Shown: in pieces, positions 1 to 8,328 of the stretch
Position numbering within the stretch: position 1 is the stretch's first letter
Layout of the letters: the number at the start of each line of letters is the position of its first letter
Assembly: GCA_031398975.1 (NCBI GenBank)
Contig: JANNOI010000019.1
Coordinates: 45,163 to 109,162, forward strand
DNA from: JAKFWI01 sp031398975
GTDB lineage: Bacteria > Pseudomonadota > Alphaproteobacteria > Caulobacterales > Aquidulcibacteraceae
Direction of reading: 5' to 3'
Length of the DNA: 64,000 bases
Made by a program: the position numbers and the translations under genes
The notes under the pieces: generated by a model
The model's input: the letters and a program-made list of their open reading frames with translations, nothing else
What the model was told of the DNA's origin: nothing
Databases searched by the model: none

Positions 1-519
1 ATTGACCGGATCGAGCGGGACGAGCTTTCCCTTGTCAATCCAGGTTTGGATCGTCTTGGCTTTCTGGCGCACCACGTCGCGCAGCTCGCTTTCCAGATAG
101 GGCCGCAGGACCGGGGCGCCGCTCAAAATCTCGTTGGCGAAGACGCGCGAGGCGGTGGGATACAGGCGCGACATTTCCAGCTTCTCCGCGATATAGGCGC
201 GCAGCTCGATCGCGGGCTCCCCCTCCGGATCCAGCTTGGACAGCGGCGCGATCCAGACGTCGAGCGTCCAGCCCAGCACCGCCGCATAAAGCTCCTGTTT
301 GGACTTGAAGTAATAAAGCAGGTTCGGCTTGGATATCCCGGCCTTTTCCGCAACCCTGTCGATCGTGGCGCCGTGAAAGCCGAACTCGGCGAAGACCTCC
401 ATGGCGGCGTCCAGGATTTTGCGGTTGTTCAATTGCTGGATCCGCGTCGCCTTGCGGTGCAGCCCCTCGGCCTCCGCCCCCTCCGCCCCCTCCGGCACGC
501 TGCGCGCTCTCATGCTCAT
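1..519 (-). CDS. RutR-like TetR-family regulator (C-terminus cut by window edge)
   Basis: This is a TetR-family repressor, 173 codons of which lie inside the window; the frame is still open at base 1, so the C-terminus is missing. An N-terminal helix-turn-helix (about residues 20-66) contains the stretch GISKPNLLYYFKSKQELY. The ligand domain closely follows E. coli RutR, including EMSRLYPTASRVF, a GAPVLRP motif like RutR GAPLL, and GKLVPLDP like RutR GKLAPIDP. RutR senses uracil/thymine and controls pyrimidine degradation and transport. The neighbouring nucleoside and NCS1 base transporters fit that role, and a RutR-box-like palindrome lies at 2828-2843. Start codons at 519 and 513 are both possible. 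Confidence 0.85.
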   Translation of the reverse strand, partial: MSMRARSVPEGAEGAEAEGLHRKATRIQQLNNRKILDAAMEVFAEFGFHGATIDRVAEKAGISKPNLLYYFKSKQELYAAVLGWTLDVWIAPLSKLDPEGEPAIELRAYIAEKLEMSRLYPTASRVFANEILSGAPVLRPYLESELRDVVRQKAKTIQTWIDKGKLVPLDPVN

Positions 520-599
520 GCCTCTCGCTTAGCCCATGGCGCGCGGGCAGGCCACTGGCGCAAAGCGCGCGGCCGCGGCCGGCGCCCGCCTGAAAGCCG

Positions 600-1565
600 A
601 TGCCCATGAGCCGCAGCGTCCCCATCCTGAAGCTGAGCGCGTATGCGGCGGGCGCGCAGGCGCGGACGGCGTTTTGCGACGCCCTCTTTGAGGGCTTGCG
701 CGATTTCGGGTTCGTGATCCTGCGCGATCATGGGGTCAGCGCCGATCTTCTGGCCCGGGCCTATCGGCTGAGCGCGGCGCTGTTTGCGCTGCCGGAGCCT
801 GAAAAGCGCGCCTATGCGGCGGGCTTGCGCGGCTATATCCCCTTCGGCGCGGAGCACGCGAAGGACCATCCCGCGCCCGATCTGAAGGAGATGTGGCAGA
901 TCGGCCGCGAGGCCCCAGCCCCAACGCCAGCCGGAGGCGCATCCGCCGGCGAGGATGACACCTTCCCCCCCAATGTCTGGCCGGCCCATCCAACGGGCTT
1001 CCGGGAGACGTTTGCGGCGCTCTATGAGGCGCTGGACGCCACCGGGCGCACGGCGCTGGAGGCGTTGACCCCGGGGCTCGGCCTGCCGGCCTGCTTCTTC
1101 GACCCGCTGGTGAAGGACGGCAATTCCATCCTGCGACTGTTGCATTATCCCCCGATCTCGCCCGACGCCGATCCGCGCAGCGTGCGCGCGGCCCCGCACG
1201 AAGACATCAACTTCATCACGCTGCTGGTCGCCGCGCAGGGCTCGGGGCTGCAATTGCTGGACCGCGACGGCGCATGGCTTTCGGTAGACGCTGAGGCCGG
1301 GGATCTGATCCTCGACTCGGGCGATATGCTCGCGCGGATGACCAATGGATTGATCCCGGCCACCACGCACCGCGTCGTCAACCCGATGGGGCCCAATGTC
1401 AGCCGCTATTCCATGCCTTTCTTCATGCATCCGCGCAACGATGTCAGCCTCGCGCCGCTGCCCTCCTGTGTCGGGGAAGCTGGCGCAAAGTTCGCCCCGA
1501 TCACCGCCGGCGATTTCCTGCGCCAGCGGCTCCGCGAGATCGGCCTCACAGCCTCAAAAGGGTAG
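600..1565 (+). CDS. 2-oxoglutarate/Fe(II)-dependent oxygenase, isopenicillin N synthase-like family
   Basis: The 321-residue protein has the DIOX_N plus 2OG-FeII_Oxy layout. The N-terminal part carries FGFVILRDHGV. The iron ligands are visible as H200 and D202 (PHEDINF) and H257 (TTHRVVNP), followed by R269-x-S271, the usual 2-oxoglutarate carboxylate clamp. The family hydroxylates small molecules using O2 and 2-oxoglutarate; the substrate cannot be read from sequence. Because it sits between a RutR-like regulator and nucleoside/nucleobase transporters, oxidation of a pyrimidine base is a reasonable inference (fungal thymine-7-hydroxylase is a related enzyme). Its 3' end overlaps the convergent nupC by 12 bases. 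ATG codons at 600 and 606 are both possible starts. Confidence 0.85.
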   Translation: MPMSRSVPILKLSAYAAGAQARTAFCDALFEGLRDFGFVILRDHGVSADLLARAYRLSAALFALPEPEKRAYAAGLRGYIPFGAEHAKDHPAPDLKEMWQIGREAPAPTPAGGASAGEDDTFPPNVWPAHPTGFRETFAALYEALDATGRTALEALTPGLGLPACFFDPLVKDGNSILRLLHYPPISPDADPRSVRAAPHEDINFITLLVAAQGSGLQLLDRDGAWLSVDAEAGDLILDSGDMLARMTNGLIPATTHRVVNPMGPNVSRYSMPFFMHPRNDVSLAPLPSCVGEAGAKFAPITAGDFLRQRLREIGLTASKG

Positions 1566-2783
1566 GATCAGACCGGCAAGCGCCGCGCTCATGAGATTGG
1601 CGAGGGAGCCCGCGATCACGCCGCGCACCCCAAAGCGCGCCACCTCGCCAAGGCGCTCCGGCGCCAAGGCGCCGATGCAGCCCATCTGGATGGCGATCGA
1701 GGTGAAATTGGCGAAGCCGCACAGCGCGAACGTGGCGATCGCTTCGGTACGCGGGCTCAGCGTGTCTTTCAACTCGCCGAGATGCAAATAGGCGATGAAT
1801 TCGTTCAGGACCAGCTTTTCGCCAAACAACGCGCCGGCGGTGCGCGCCTCGGCCCAGGGCACGTCCAGCAGATACATGATCGGCGCGAACACATAGCCGA
1901 GAACGGCCTGGATCGATAAATCCTTCAGCCCGAACAGAGCGCCCAGCCCGCCCATCATGCCGTTCAGCAGCGCGATCACCGAGACGAACGCGATCAGCAT
2001 GGCGCCCACCGCGACCGCGACCTTCACGCCGTCCTGCGCGCCGACGGCCGCAGCCATGATCACGTTGGCGTGCGGCGACGGCGCCTTTTCGATCTCCCGC
2101 ATGTTCAACGCCGGGGCTTCTGCGCCGCGCGGATCGGGCATCATGATCTTGGCCATCAACAGCCCGCCGGGCGCGGCCATAAAGCTTGCGGCCAGCAGAT
2201 ATTCGATGTTCACGCCCATCTGGGCGTAAGCCGCCAGCACCGTGCCGGCCACCGCCGCGAAGCCTGAAACCATGGTGGCGAACAATTGCGGGCCGGTGAG
2301 CGAGGTAAGGTACGGCCGGATCGCCAGCGGCGCCTCCGACTGGCCGACGAAGATCGTCGTCGCCGCATTCACCGATTCCACGGGCGACACCCCGACCACC
2401 AGCCGGATCAGGCCGCCCACGAAACGCACCACCCATTGCATGATGCGCAGATGATAAAGGATGGCCATCAAGGCGGAGAAGAAGATGATGATCGGCAGCA
2501 CGCGCACCGCGAAACTGAACCCGGCCTGCTCGGACGCAAGCGAGCCGAACACCATCTCGATGCCCGCATCCGAATAGGCGAGCAAATGCTCCACCCCCCC
2601 GGCCATGGCCGAGATCGCCTGGCGCCCGGCCGGCGCATAGAGCGCGAGATAAGCGATGCCCGCCTGCAAGGCGAACGCGCGCAACGCCAGCAGCGGCCGG
2701 ATCGCCCGCCGATCCGTGGACAGGAGCGTCGCCGCGGCCAGGATCGCGCCCACGCCCAGAAGCGCGAAATAGGAATGCTGCAT
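1554..2783 (-). CDS. nupC: Concentrative nucleoside transporter (NupC/CNT family)
   Basis: This is a cation-coupled nucleoside uptake permease of the inner membrane, about 409 residues, with multiple hydrophobic segments. CNT hallmarks are visible: the gate region with VESVNAATTIFVGQSEAPL, and the C-terminal CGFANFTSIAIQMGCIGALAP. The start chosen at 2783 (MQHSYFALLG) begins directly at the first membrane segment; an in-frame ATG at 2816 would add 11 polar residues and approach the operator. It is divergent from the NCS1 transporter gene, and the shared spacer carries a RutR-box-like palindrome 45 bases upstream of this start. This suggests co-regulation of nucleoside and base uptake. Confidence 0.92.
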   Translation of the reverse strand: MQHSYFALLGVGAILAAATLLSTDRRAIRPLLALRAFALQAGIAYLALYAPAGRQAISAMAGGVEHLLAYSDAGIEMVFGSLASEQAGFSFAVRVLPIIIFFSALMAILYHLRIMQWVVRFVGGLIRLVVGVSPVESVNAATTIFVGQSEAPLAIRPYLTSLTGPQLFATMVSGFAAVAGTVLAAYAQMGVNIEYLLAASFMAAPGGLLMAKIMMPDPRGAEAPALNMREIEKAPSPHANVIMAAAVGAQDGVKVAVAVGAMLIAFVSVIALLNGMMGGLGALFGLKDLSIQAVLGYVFAPIMYLLDVPWAEARTAGALFGEKLVLNEFIAYLHLGELKDTLSPRTEAIATFALCGFANFTSIAIQMGCIGALAPERLGEVARFGVRGVIAGSLANLMSAALAGLILPF

Positions 2784-2827
2784 GAAGGCCCCGCCTGACG
2801 CGAGCGATCGGAACATTTTTCAAATTT

Positions 2828-2843
2828 TTGAGCAACGGGTCAA
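2828..2843. promoter_or_regulatory. Predicted RutR-type operator
   Basis: The 16-base sequence TTGAGCAACGGGTCAA is an imperfect palindrome. It matches 12 of the 14 defined positions of the E. coli RutR consensus TTGACCA-NN-TGGTCAA. It is flanked by AAATTT on each side, which extends the symmetry. It lies in the spacer between divergent nupC and the NCS1 transporter gene, 2.3 kb from the gene for a RutR-like protein. The assignment is inferred from the consensus match plus context. Confidence 0.55.
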
Positions 2844-2998
2844 ATTTCGGCTGCGCGTTTAACGGTCTCTGCGCCGCCCCGCCGCCGATTTACTGGGCGT
2901 TCTGCATCGCTGCGGGCGCAAGGGCGGGCGCCTGCGAATTGCCTGCGCGCGCCGACGAGGCGAAACTCGCGTCCGCCTCGTTCAAAGAAAGAAAGCGA

Positions 2999-4474
2999 AT
3001 GGAGAATTCAACGCCCACAGCGCCCGACGCCGATTTGTGGAACGAGGATCTCGCCCCCACGCCGCCCGCCGCCCAGACCTGGGATTGGAAGGCCTATGCC
3101 GCGCTGTGGGTGTCGATGGTGGCGTGCGTGCCCACATACCTGCTCGCGGGCGGGCTGGTTAGCGAGGGCATGTCCTGGGCGCAGGCCGTTCTCATCGTGC
3201 TTTTGGGCAATGTGATCGTACTCGTTCCGATGCTGCTGATCGGGCATGCGGGCGCCACCCATCGCGTGCCCTTTCCCGTGCTCCTGCGCGCTTCGTTCGG
3301 CACGCGCGGCGCCAATGTGCCGGCGCTGGCGCGGGGGCTCGTGGCCTGCGGATGGTTCGGCATCAATACGTGGGTCGGCGGCTCGGCGATCTATGTCATT
3401 CTCAACACCTTAACGGGCACCGCCTTGACGGGCCCGGCCTTGCCGGTGCTGGGCATCGATGCGGGGCAAACGGCCTGCTTTCTGGCCTTCTGGGCGCTGC
3501 ACCTCTATTTCATCCACAACGGCACGGAATCGATCCGCTGGCTGGAGACTTGGTCCGCCCCCTTTCTGATGGCGGCGGCGCTGGCGCTGCTCGGCTGGGC
3601 GCTGATCGAGGCGGGCGGCATGGCGGAAACCCTCAAGATGCGCTCCGCCTTCGCGCCGGGGGGCGCAAAGCATGGCCAGTTTTGGCCGGTCTTCGCCGCG
3701 AGCCTCACCGCCATGGTCGGCTTCTGGGCGACGATGGCCTTGAACATGCCGGACTTCACGCGCTTCGCACGGCGCGCGCGCGACCAATGGATCGGCCAGG
3801 CGCTGGGCCTGCCGTTGCCGATGGCGGCTTTCGCGTTCGTGAGCGTTGTCGTGACCGGGGCCACGATCACGCTCTATGGCGAGGCGATCTGGGACCCTGT
3901 GGCGCTCGCGGGGCGCATGGGCGGATGGGGCGTGGTGGTCGCGCTTCTGGTTCTGATCGTGGCGACGCTGACCACCAATCTGGCCGCCAACATGGTCTCG
4001 CCGGCCTATGATTTCTCCAACCTCGCCCCGCGCCGCATCTCGTTCCGCCTGGGCGGCTACATCACCGCAGGCCTTGGCGTTGCGATGTTTCCCTGGAAGG
4101 TGATGGAGAGCGCGGGGGCGTATCTTTATGTGTGGCTGGTGGGCTATTCAGCGCTGCTGGGCCCCATCGCCGGCATCCTGATCGTCGACTTCTATCTGCT
4201 GCGCCGGCGCCGGCTGAACGTGGACGCGCTGTTCCGCCAGGATGGAGCGTATGGCGGCACACAGGGCTGGCGCTGGCAAGGTTTGACGGCCTTTGCGTTG
4301 GGCGCGGCGCCCAGCGCGCCCGGTTTCCTGCACGCCGCCGGCGCGCTCGAGTCCGTGCCCCCACTGTTCGACCAGCTCTATTCCTACGCCTGGTTCGTCG
4401 GCGTCTTCGTCGGCGGGGCGCTCTATTGGCTTTTCAGCGCCGCAACCCGCCCCGCCCGGGCGGCGGCGGCGTAG
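2999..4474 (+). CDS. NCS1-family nucleobase/hydantoin/allantoin-type transporter
   Basis: This inner-membrane secondary transporter has 491 residues and about 12 hydrophobic segments. NCS1 signatures include the N-terminal DWKAYAALWVSM, the segment LVACGWFGINTWVGG, and NMPDFTRFARRARDQ in the middle loop, followed by SPAYDFSNLAPRRISFR. Members import uracil, cytosine, hydantoin, allantoin or thiamine; the RutR-like regulator nearby favours a pyrimidine. The ATG at 2999, after a purine-rich stretch, is preferred. The frame stays open upstream to 2828, but that would place the start inside the palindromic operator and add 57 residues of unlikely protein. The stop is 3 bases from the tRNA-Ser gene on the other strand. 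Confidence 0.88.
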   Translation: MENSTPTAPDADLWNEDLAPTPPAAQTWDWKAYAALWVSMVACVPTYLLAGGLVSEGMSWAQAVLIVLLGNVIVLVPMLLIGHAGATHRVPFPVLLRASFGTRGANVPALARGLVACGWFGINTWVGGSAIYVILNTLTGTALTGPALPVLGIDAGQTACFLAFWALHLYFIHNGTESIRWLETWSAPFLMAAALALLGWALIEAGGMAETLKMRSAFAPGGAKHGQFWPVFAASLTAMVGFWATMALNMPDFTRFARRARDQWIGQALGLPLPMAAFAFVSVVVTGATITLYGEAIWDPVALAGRMGGWGVVVALLVLIVATLTTNLAANMVSPAYDFSNLAPRRISFRLGGYITAGLGVAMFPWKVMESAGAYLYVWLVGYSALLGPIAGILIVDFYLLRRRRLNVDALFRQDGAYGGTQGWRWQGLTAFALGAAPSAPGFLHAAGALESVPPLFDQLYSYAWFVGVFVGGALYWLFSAATRPARAAAA

Positions 4475-4477
4475 AAG

Positions 4478-4567
4478 TGGCGGAGAGAGAGGGATTCGAA
4501 CCCTCGAGACGGTTTCCCGTCTACACACTTTCCAGGCGTGCGCCTTCGACCACTCGGCCACCTCTCC
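4478..4567 (-). tRNA. tRNA-Ser (anticodon GGA)
   Basis: The minus strand reads GGAGAGGTGGCCGAGTGG and ends in an encoded CCA. The anticodon loop is CTGGAAA (anticodon GGA). A long variable arm, GACGGGAAACCGTC, is typical of serine tRNAs. The T-arm is GGGTTCGAATCCC. The acceptor stem closes with a terminal G-U pair. Length including CCA is 90 bases. Confidence 0.96.
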
Positions 4568-4700
4568 GGAGGGCGCGGTTATAGCCTTCGGGGCGCGGGT
4601 GTAAACCCGAGGGCTTGGCGCGCCTCTCGCGCCTAGCCGCTCTCGCCAAGCCCTCGCGCGGGGCGCCAGGAGCGCCTATGTAAGCGGGAGGAGATACGCC

Positions 4701-5354
4701 ATGCTGTTCGAGCGAAAGAAGACCACCCTGCCCGCCCCCGGCGAAGCTTTGCCCGGCCGGTCCGAGCCCGTGCGGGCGGGGGAGCGCCATTTCGTCAACG
4801 GCGCCCCGCTCCAGCCGCCTTTTCCCGCGCATCTGGAGGAGGCGGTGTTCGGGCTTGGCTGCTTCTGGGGGGCGGAGCGGCGGTTCTGGCAGGCGCTGGG
4901 CGTAGCGGTGACCGCGGTGGGCTATACGGGGGGCCAGACGCCGAACCCGACCTATGAGGAGGTCTGCTCCGGGCGCACGGGCCATACCGAGGCCGTGCGT
5001 GTGCTGTTCGATCCCGAACAGATCAGCTATGGCGCGCTCTTGAAGCTCTTCTGGGAAAGCCACGACCCCACCCAGGGCATGCGCCAGGGCAACGATATCG
5101 GCACGCAATACCGCTCCGCGATCTACACGACGACGCCCGCCCAGGCCGCCGCCGCGCAAGCCTCGCGCGAGGCCTATGAGGCCGCCCTCGCCGCCAAGGG
5201 CTTCGGCCCAATCACCACCGAAATCCGCGAGGCGCCCCCCTTCTATTACGCCGAGGACTACCACCAACAATACCTCGCCAAAAACCCGGCCGGCTATTGC
5301 GGCCTGGGCGGCACCGGCGTGAGCTGCCCCGTGGGGGTCGCGGTCCCGGCGTAA
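4701..5354 (+). CDS. msrA: Peptide-methionine (S)-S-oxide reductase MsrA
   Basis: The enzyme reduces the S-epimer of methionine sulfoxide in proteins and free methionine, regenerated by thioredoxin. The 217-residue protein has the catalytic GCFWG motif with C54, followed by YTGG and GHTEAVRV, and the C-terminal EDYHQQYL typical of the longer MsrA type. A second cysteine for resolution is present near the C-terminus (GYCGLGG). It appears monocistronic, with an upstream GGAGGAG ribosome-binding site. No msrB is visible nearby. Confidence 0.96.
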   Translation: MLFERKKTTLPAPGEALPGRSEPVRAGERHFVNGAPLQPPFPAHLEEAVFGLGCFWGAERRFWQALGVAVTAVGYTGGQTPNPTYEEVCSGRTGHTEAVRVLFDPEQISYGALLKLFWESHDPTQGMRQGNDIGTQYRSAIYTTTPAQAAAAQASREAYEAALAAKGFGPITTEIREAPPFYYAEDYHQQYLAKNPAGYCGLGGTGVSCPVGVAVPA

Positions 5355-5471
5355 CGTCGGCTGGGGGCTAGGCCGCGGCGCGGCGCAAAAACGGCGCGCG
5401 GTCCTTTCGTATAGGTCGCCAGCAGATCCGGCCGGCGCGCGGCGGCGAGCCGGCAGCCGGCCCGCGCCGCG

Positions 5472-6824
5472 TCAGTCGATCTTGTCGAGGATCTTCTCCA
5501 CGCCGGTAACGAGCGTCGAGACGAGCTTGTTGGGGATTTGGGGACCGATGGAGAAGCGCTTGCGGTCTTCCAGGTCGATGAAATTGCCTTCGGCGGCGGT
5601 CCGCGCCCGCCCCATGAGGTCGCGCCACACGGGCACGCGGGCGTCCGCGAACGGCTCGAACACGGCGTCCGCCAGCTGCGCGCGGAAGGCCGCCGCGTCC
5701 GGCGTCCGGCCCGCCAGCGCGCCGATGCGGCGCGCCAGATCTTCGGCGTCCTCCATCGCCAGACTCGCGCCCATGCCGATCGTGGGCATCATGGCGTGCG
5801 CGGCGTCGCCCAGCGCCACCACATTGGCCTGCTCCGACCAGGGCGGGGCGAGCGGGTCTGTGTCGTGCATCGCCCAGAGATATATCTTGTAGCTGTCCCA
5901 ATCGGGCACGAGGTCTAGCGCGCGGACGAGCATGTCATAGTGCGGGCCGAGGTCGCGAACAAGCGCGACGGCGATCGCCTTTTTCGTCTCGGCGGGAATG
6001 TCAGCCCAGGCTTGCTGGGGCTTAAGCCCCTGCTCGGCCCAGAGGCGGTCGCGCGTTTCGTGGTCAAAGCCGATGCCCATCGCGAGGCGCCCGCGCGCCA
6101 GCGGAAAGAGCGTCGTGGTGGCGAGGCTCCCCATGACAAGCTCACTGCGCCCGGAATTGGCCAGCTCGAGAAAGCCCTCGGGCGCGGTCTCGGGCCTGGC
6201 CTCCACGAGGAGATAGATGGCCGAAAACCCGCGGTCGAAAATCTCGGCGGTGTCTGGAAACACTTGTTTGCGCGCCACCGACCGGATGCCGTCCGCGGCG
6301 ATCATAAGGTCAAAGCGCTCCTCGAACGGATCGTCTCCGACTTTGCCCGCCACTGTCACGGAGCGATCGGGATGCAGCGCCACCCGCTCGACGTTATGGC
6401 GCCGGCGCACCTCCGTGCGCGTCAGAAGGTGTGCCAAGTCAGCAAGGAATTCCTGCCGGTTGACGGAGAAGGTGTACTCCGGATCCAGCGAGACGGAGCG
6501 AAAGCGCTTGTCCAGGCGCGCATTGTAGAAGGCGAGCTCCGTGGCGGGATTGGCGCGCGCCATCGCGCGGTCTAACAGCCCAATCCGCTCCAGCGCCAGA
6601 CACGCGCGCTTCTGAATGCCGTACTCGACGCCGGGATAATCCGTCTCGTCGGAATTGCGGTCGAGCAGCACGATCGACGCCGCCTCCGGCGCCAGATACC
6701 GCTCCAGCGACAACGCGCTCATAAGCCCCGCCGGCCCCGCCCCGACAATGCCGATCCGCAACGGCCCAGGGCGGCCTCCACCCGCCCTCGCGCTCGGCTT
6801 CCCGCCCCGCTCCGCCTCCAGCAT
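5472..6824 (-). CDS. FAD-dependent monooxygenase (PHBH-fold flavoprotein)
   Basis: About 450 residues form a class A flavoprotein monooxygenase fold. It has the dinucleotide motif GIVGAGPAGL (residues 26-35), the DG motif AADGIRSVAR, and the FAD-ribityl GD motif VVALGDAAHAMMPTIGMGAS followed by AMEDAEDLA. Such enzymes hydroxylate aromatic or related substrates with NAD(P)H and O2; the substrate here is unknown. The ATG at 6824 is preferred because GGAGG lies just upstream. An in-frame ATG at 6929 would add an unusual 35-residue leader running into the A/T-richer DNA at the island edge. No operon partner is evident. Confidence 0.82.
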   Translation of the reverse strand: MLEAERGGKPSARAGGGRPGPLRIGIVGAGPAGLMSALSLERYLAPEAASIVLLDRNSDETDYPGVEYGIQKRACLALERIGLLDRAMARANPATELAFYNARLDKRFRSVSLDPEYTFSVNRQEFLADLAHLLTRTEVRRRHNVERVALHPDRSVTVAGKVGDDPFEERFDLMIAADGIRSVARKQVFPDTAEIFDRGFSAIYLLVEARPETAPEGFLELANSGRSELVMGSLATTTLFPLARGRLAMGIGFDHETRDRLWAEQGLKPQQAWADIPAETKKAIAVALVRDLGPHYDMLVRALDLVPDWDSYKIYLWAMHDTDPLAPPWSEQANVVALGDAAHAMMPTIGMGASLAMEDAEDLARRIGALAGRTPDAAAFRAQLADAVFEPFADARVPVWRDLMGRARTAAEGNFIDLEDRKRFSIGPQIPNKLVSTLVTGVEKILDKID

Positions 6825-6981
6825 CTCCAGCCTCCGTTCAAGCTCAGAGTACAACGCGCCAGCAAGGTCCCGGTTCGCAGCCCAGATGATTAAGAGCCGG
6901 GTAATGAATCTTAATATCGATGCTGACACCCGCAGAGGAGCAAGATAGATTAAGGAGGGTTAAGGGGACGGGGCAGGTATT

Positions 6982-8328
6982 GTGGGCAATGCGGCATTCA
7001 TAAGCTGCTCCAGTGACGATCTGGAGCACGCAAAGACGCTCGAAAATTTGCTGGACAATGCGGGTCTGCCCGCTTGGGTCTACACCAAGCCTCTGACGGG
7101 AGCCGATTTTCCGCAAAAGATCGTCGAGGCGATAACGACCTCGTCGTGCGTGGTGCTTCTGATGTCGCCCTCCTCCGCCCGATCAAGCTGGGTGCAAAAG
7201 GAATTGCACTTCGCAATCGAGAACAAAAAGCCCATCGTCCCGGTGGTGGTGCGCCCCACGCCCGCAGACAGCCCGCTGCATCTGCGGATCGCCGGCTTGA
7301 CATGGATCGACGCCTCGAGCGGCTTCACGCCTGACGTTTTGGCGGAGCTGAAACGCACGATCAGCACGCACCGAAGCCGATTCAGCCCGGTCATCGCGGT
7401 GATGAATATGAAGGGCGGGGTCGGCAAAACCACGCTGGCGGCCAATGTGTTCGGCGGCATCTTCAAGTGGCGGCGGAAAAACGTGCTGCTGGTCGATCTC
7501 GACCCGCAATACAATCTCACCCAGCTGCTGGTGCACCAGAGCAATCATGTCGCCGACGTCGACCGGGACCGCAGCATCATCAGTGCGTTCGAGGCCGGTC
7601 AGCCCCTCGGGCAGCCGTCGCCGGCGCGGGAGCTGACCAAGATCGGCGCACATGATCTGCCCCCGGTGGATCCATCCGATATTGCCCATCGCATCGAATT
7701 TGACGCCGACGCGCGCACACGCTTAGACCTAATCTTGGGGCAATTCGAAATCGCCAAATACACGCTCCCGCAAAGCGCCAGAAAGGTCGATGCGTGCATG
7801 AGCCACTTCAAGCGTTTCATCGATTTTGCGCGAGCCAAGTACGATCTGGTCGTGTTGGACGTGAGCCCGGCCAGCTCCCATTTGACGCTCGCCGCCCTCA
7901 GCGCCGCAACCCATGTCCTCGCGCCGGTACGGCCCGACAAATACTCGTTCCGCGGCCTCAAGGCGATGCACCGGCTGATGGATGAGTTGTTCGCCCTGCA
8001 GGCGCAGCCCGCTTTCCTCGCGATCATGAACGGGGTCGCCCCGGACTCCCCGCGGGACGTGGAAGAAGACATCCGCGCCGACAGCGAGTTCGGCGCCACG
8101 CTCCTGAAAACATTCATCCCGCATAGCCGATACTTTTTCGCACGCAATTCCGGTGTAGCGCACAGTCCGGCCGAAAAGCTTGCGATCAATGCAAATGGCT
8201 GGAATTCCGCAAGCATCAAGAACGTTCTTAGGCTTGCAGGGGATGAATTGCTTGAGCGGGTGAGCGGCGATGCAAAAACGATCGATAGAAATGCTGGAGA
8301 CGCTTCGCAAATCAGCCAAGCGGTTTAG
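6982..8328 (+). CDS. TIR domain-ParA/MinD-type ATPase fusion protein
   Basis: The protein has 448 residues and two clear domains. Residues 3-128 are a TIR domain: AAFISCSSDDLEHAKTL at the start, and the BB-loop and alpha-C region leading to SSWVQKELHFAIE. There E74 sits at the catalytic glutamate position of NAD-cleaving TIR domains (as in SARM1 and ThsA/ThsB-type proteins). Residues 136-425 are a ParA/Soj-type deviant Walker ATPase: NMKGGVGKTTLAAN (144-151 being the P-loop, signature lysine K144), VLLVDLDPQYNLTQ (Walker A-prime), and LVVLDVSPASS (Walker B). The start is GTG. It overlaps the next gene by 59 bases. A two-part sensor/effector, possibly abortive infection, is inferred; I know of no characterised system with this fusion. 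Confidence 0.85.
   Translation: MGNAAFISCSSDDLEHAKTLENLLDNAGLPAWVYTKPLTGADFPQKIVEAITTSSCVVLLMSPSSARSSWVQKELHFAIENKKPIVPVVVRPTPADSPLHLRIAGLTWIDASSGFTPDVLAELKRTISTHRSRFSPVIAVMNMKGGVGKTTLAANVFGGIFKWRRKNVLLVDLDPQYNLTQLLVHQSNHVADVDRDRSIISAFEAGQPLGQPSPARELTKIGAHDLPPVDPSDIAHRIEFDADARTRLDLILGQFEIAKYTLPQSARKVDACMSHFKRFIDFARAKYDLVVLDVSPASSHLTLAALSAATHVLAPVRPDKYSFRGLKAMHRLMDELFALQAQPAFLAIMNGVAPDSPRDVEEDIRADSEFGATLLKTFIPHSRYFFARNSGVAHSPAEKLAINANGWNSASIKNVLRLAGDELLERVSGDAKTIDRNAGDASQISQAV

Noticed and set aside
4478..4567. tRNA-Ser considered as the other attachment boundary of the island
   Set aside because: Its 3' end does not repeat the tRNA-Thr 3' end, no integrase is adjacent, and msrA and the monooxygenase beside it have normal composition.
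6950..6963. TTAA-GGAGGG-TTAA before the TIR-ParA gene as a possible CtrA site
   Set aside because: The spacer is six bases instead of seven, and the region is A/T-richer, so chance matches are likely; the purine run may simply help ribosome binding.
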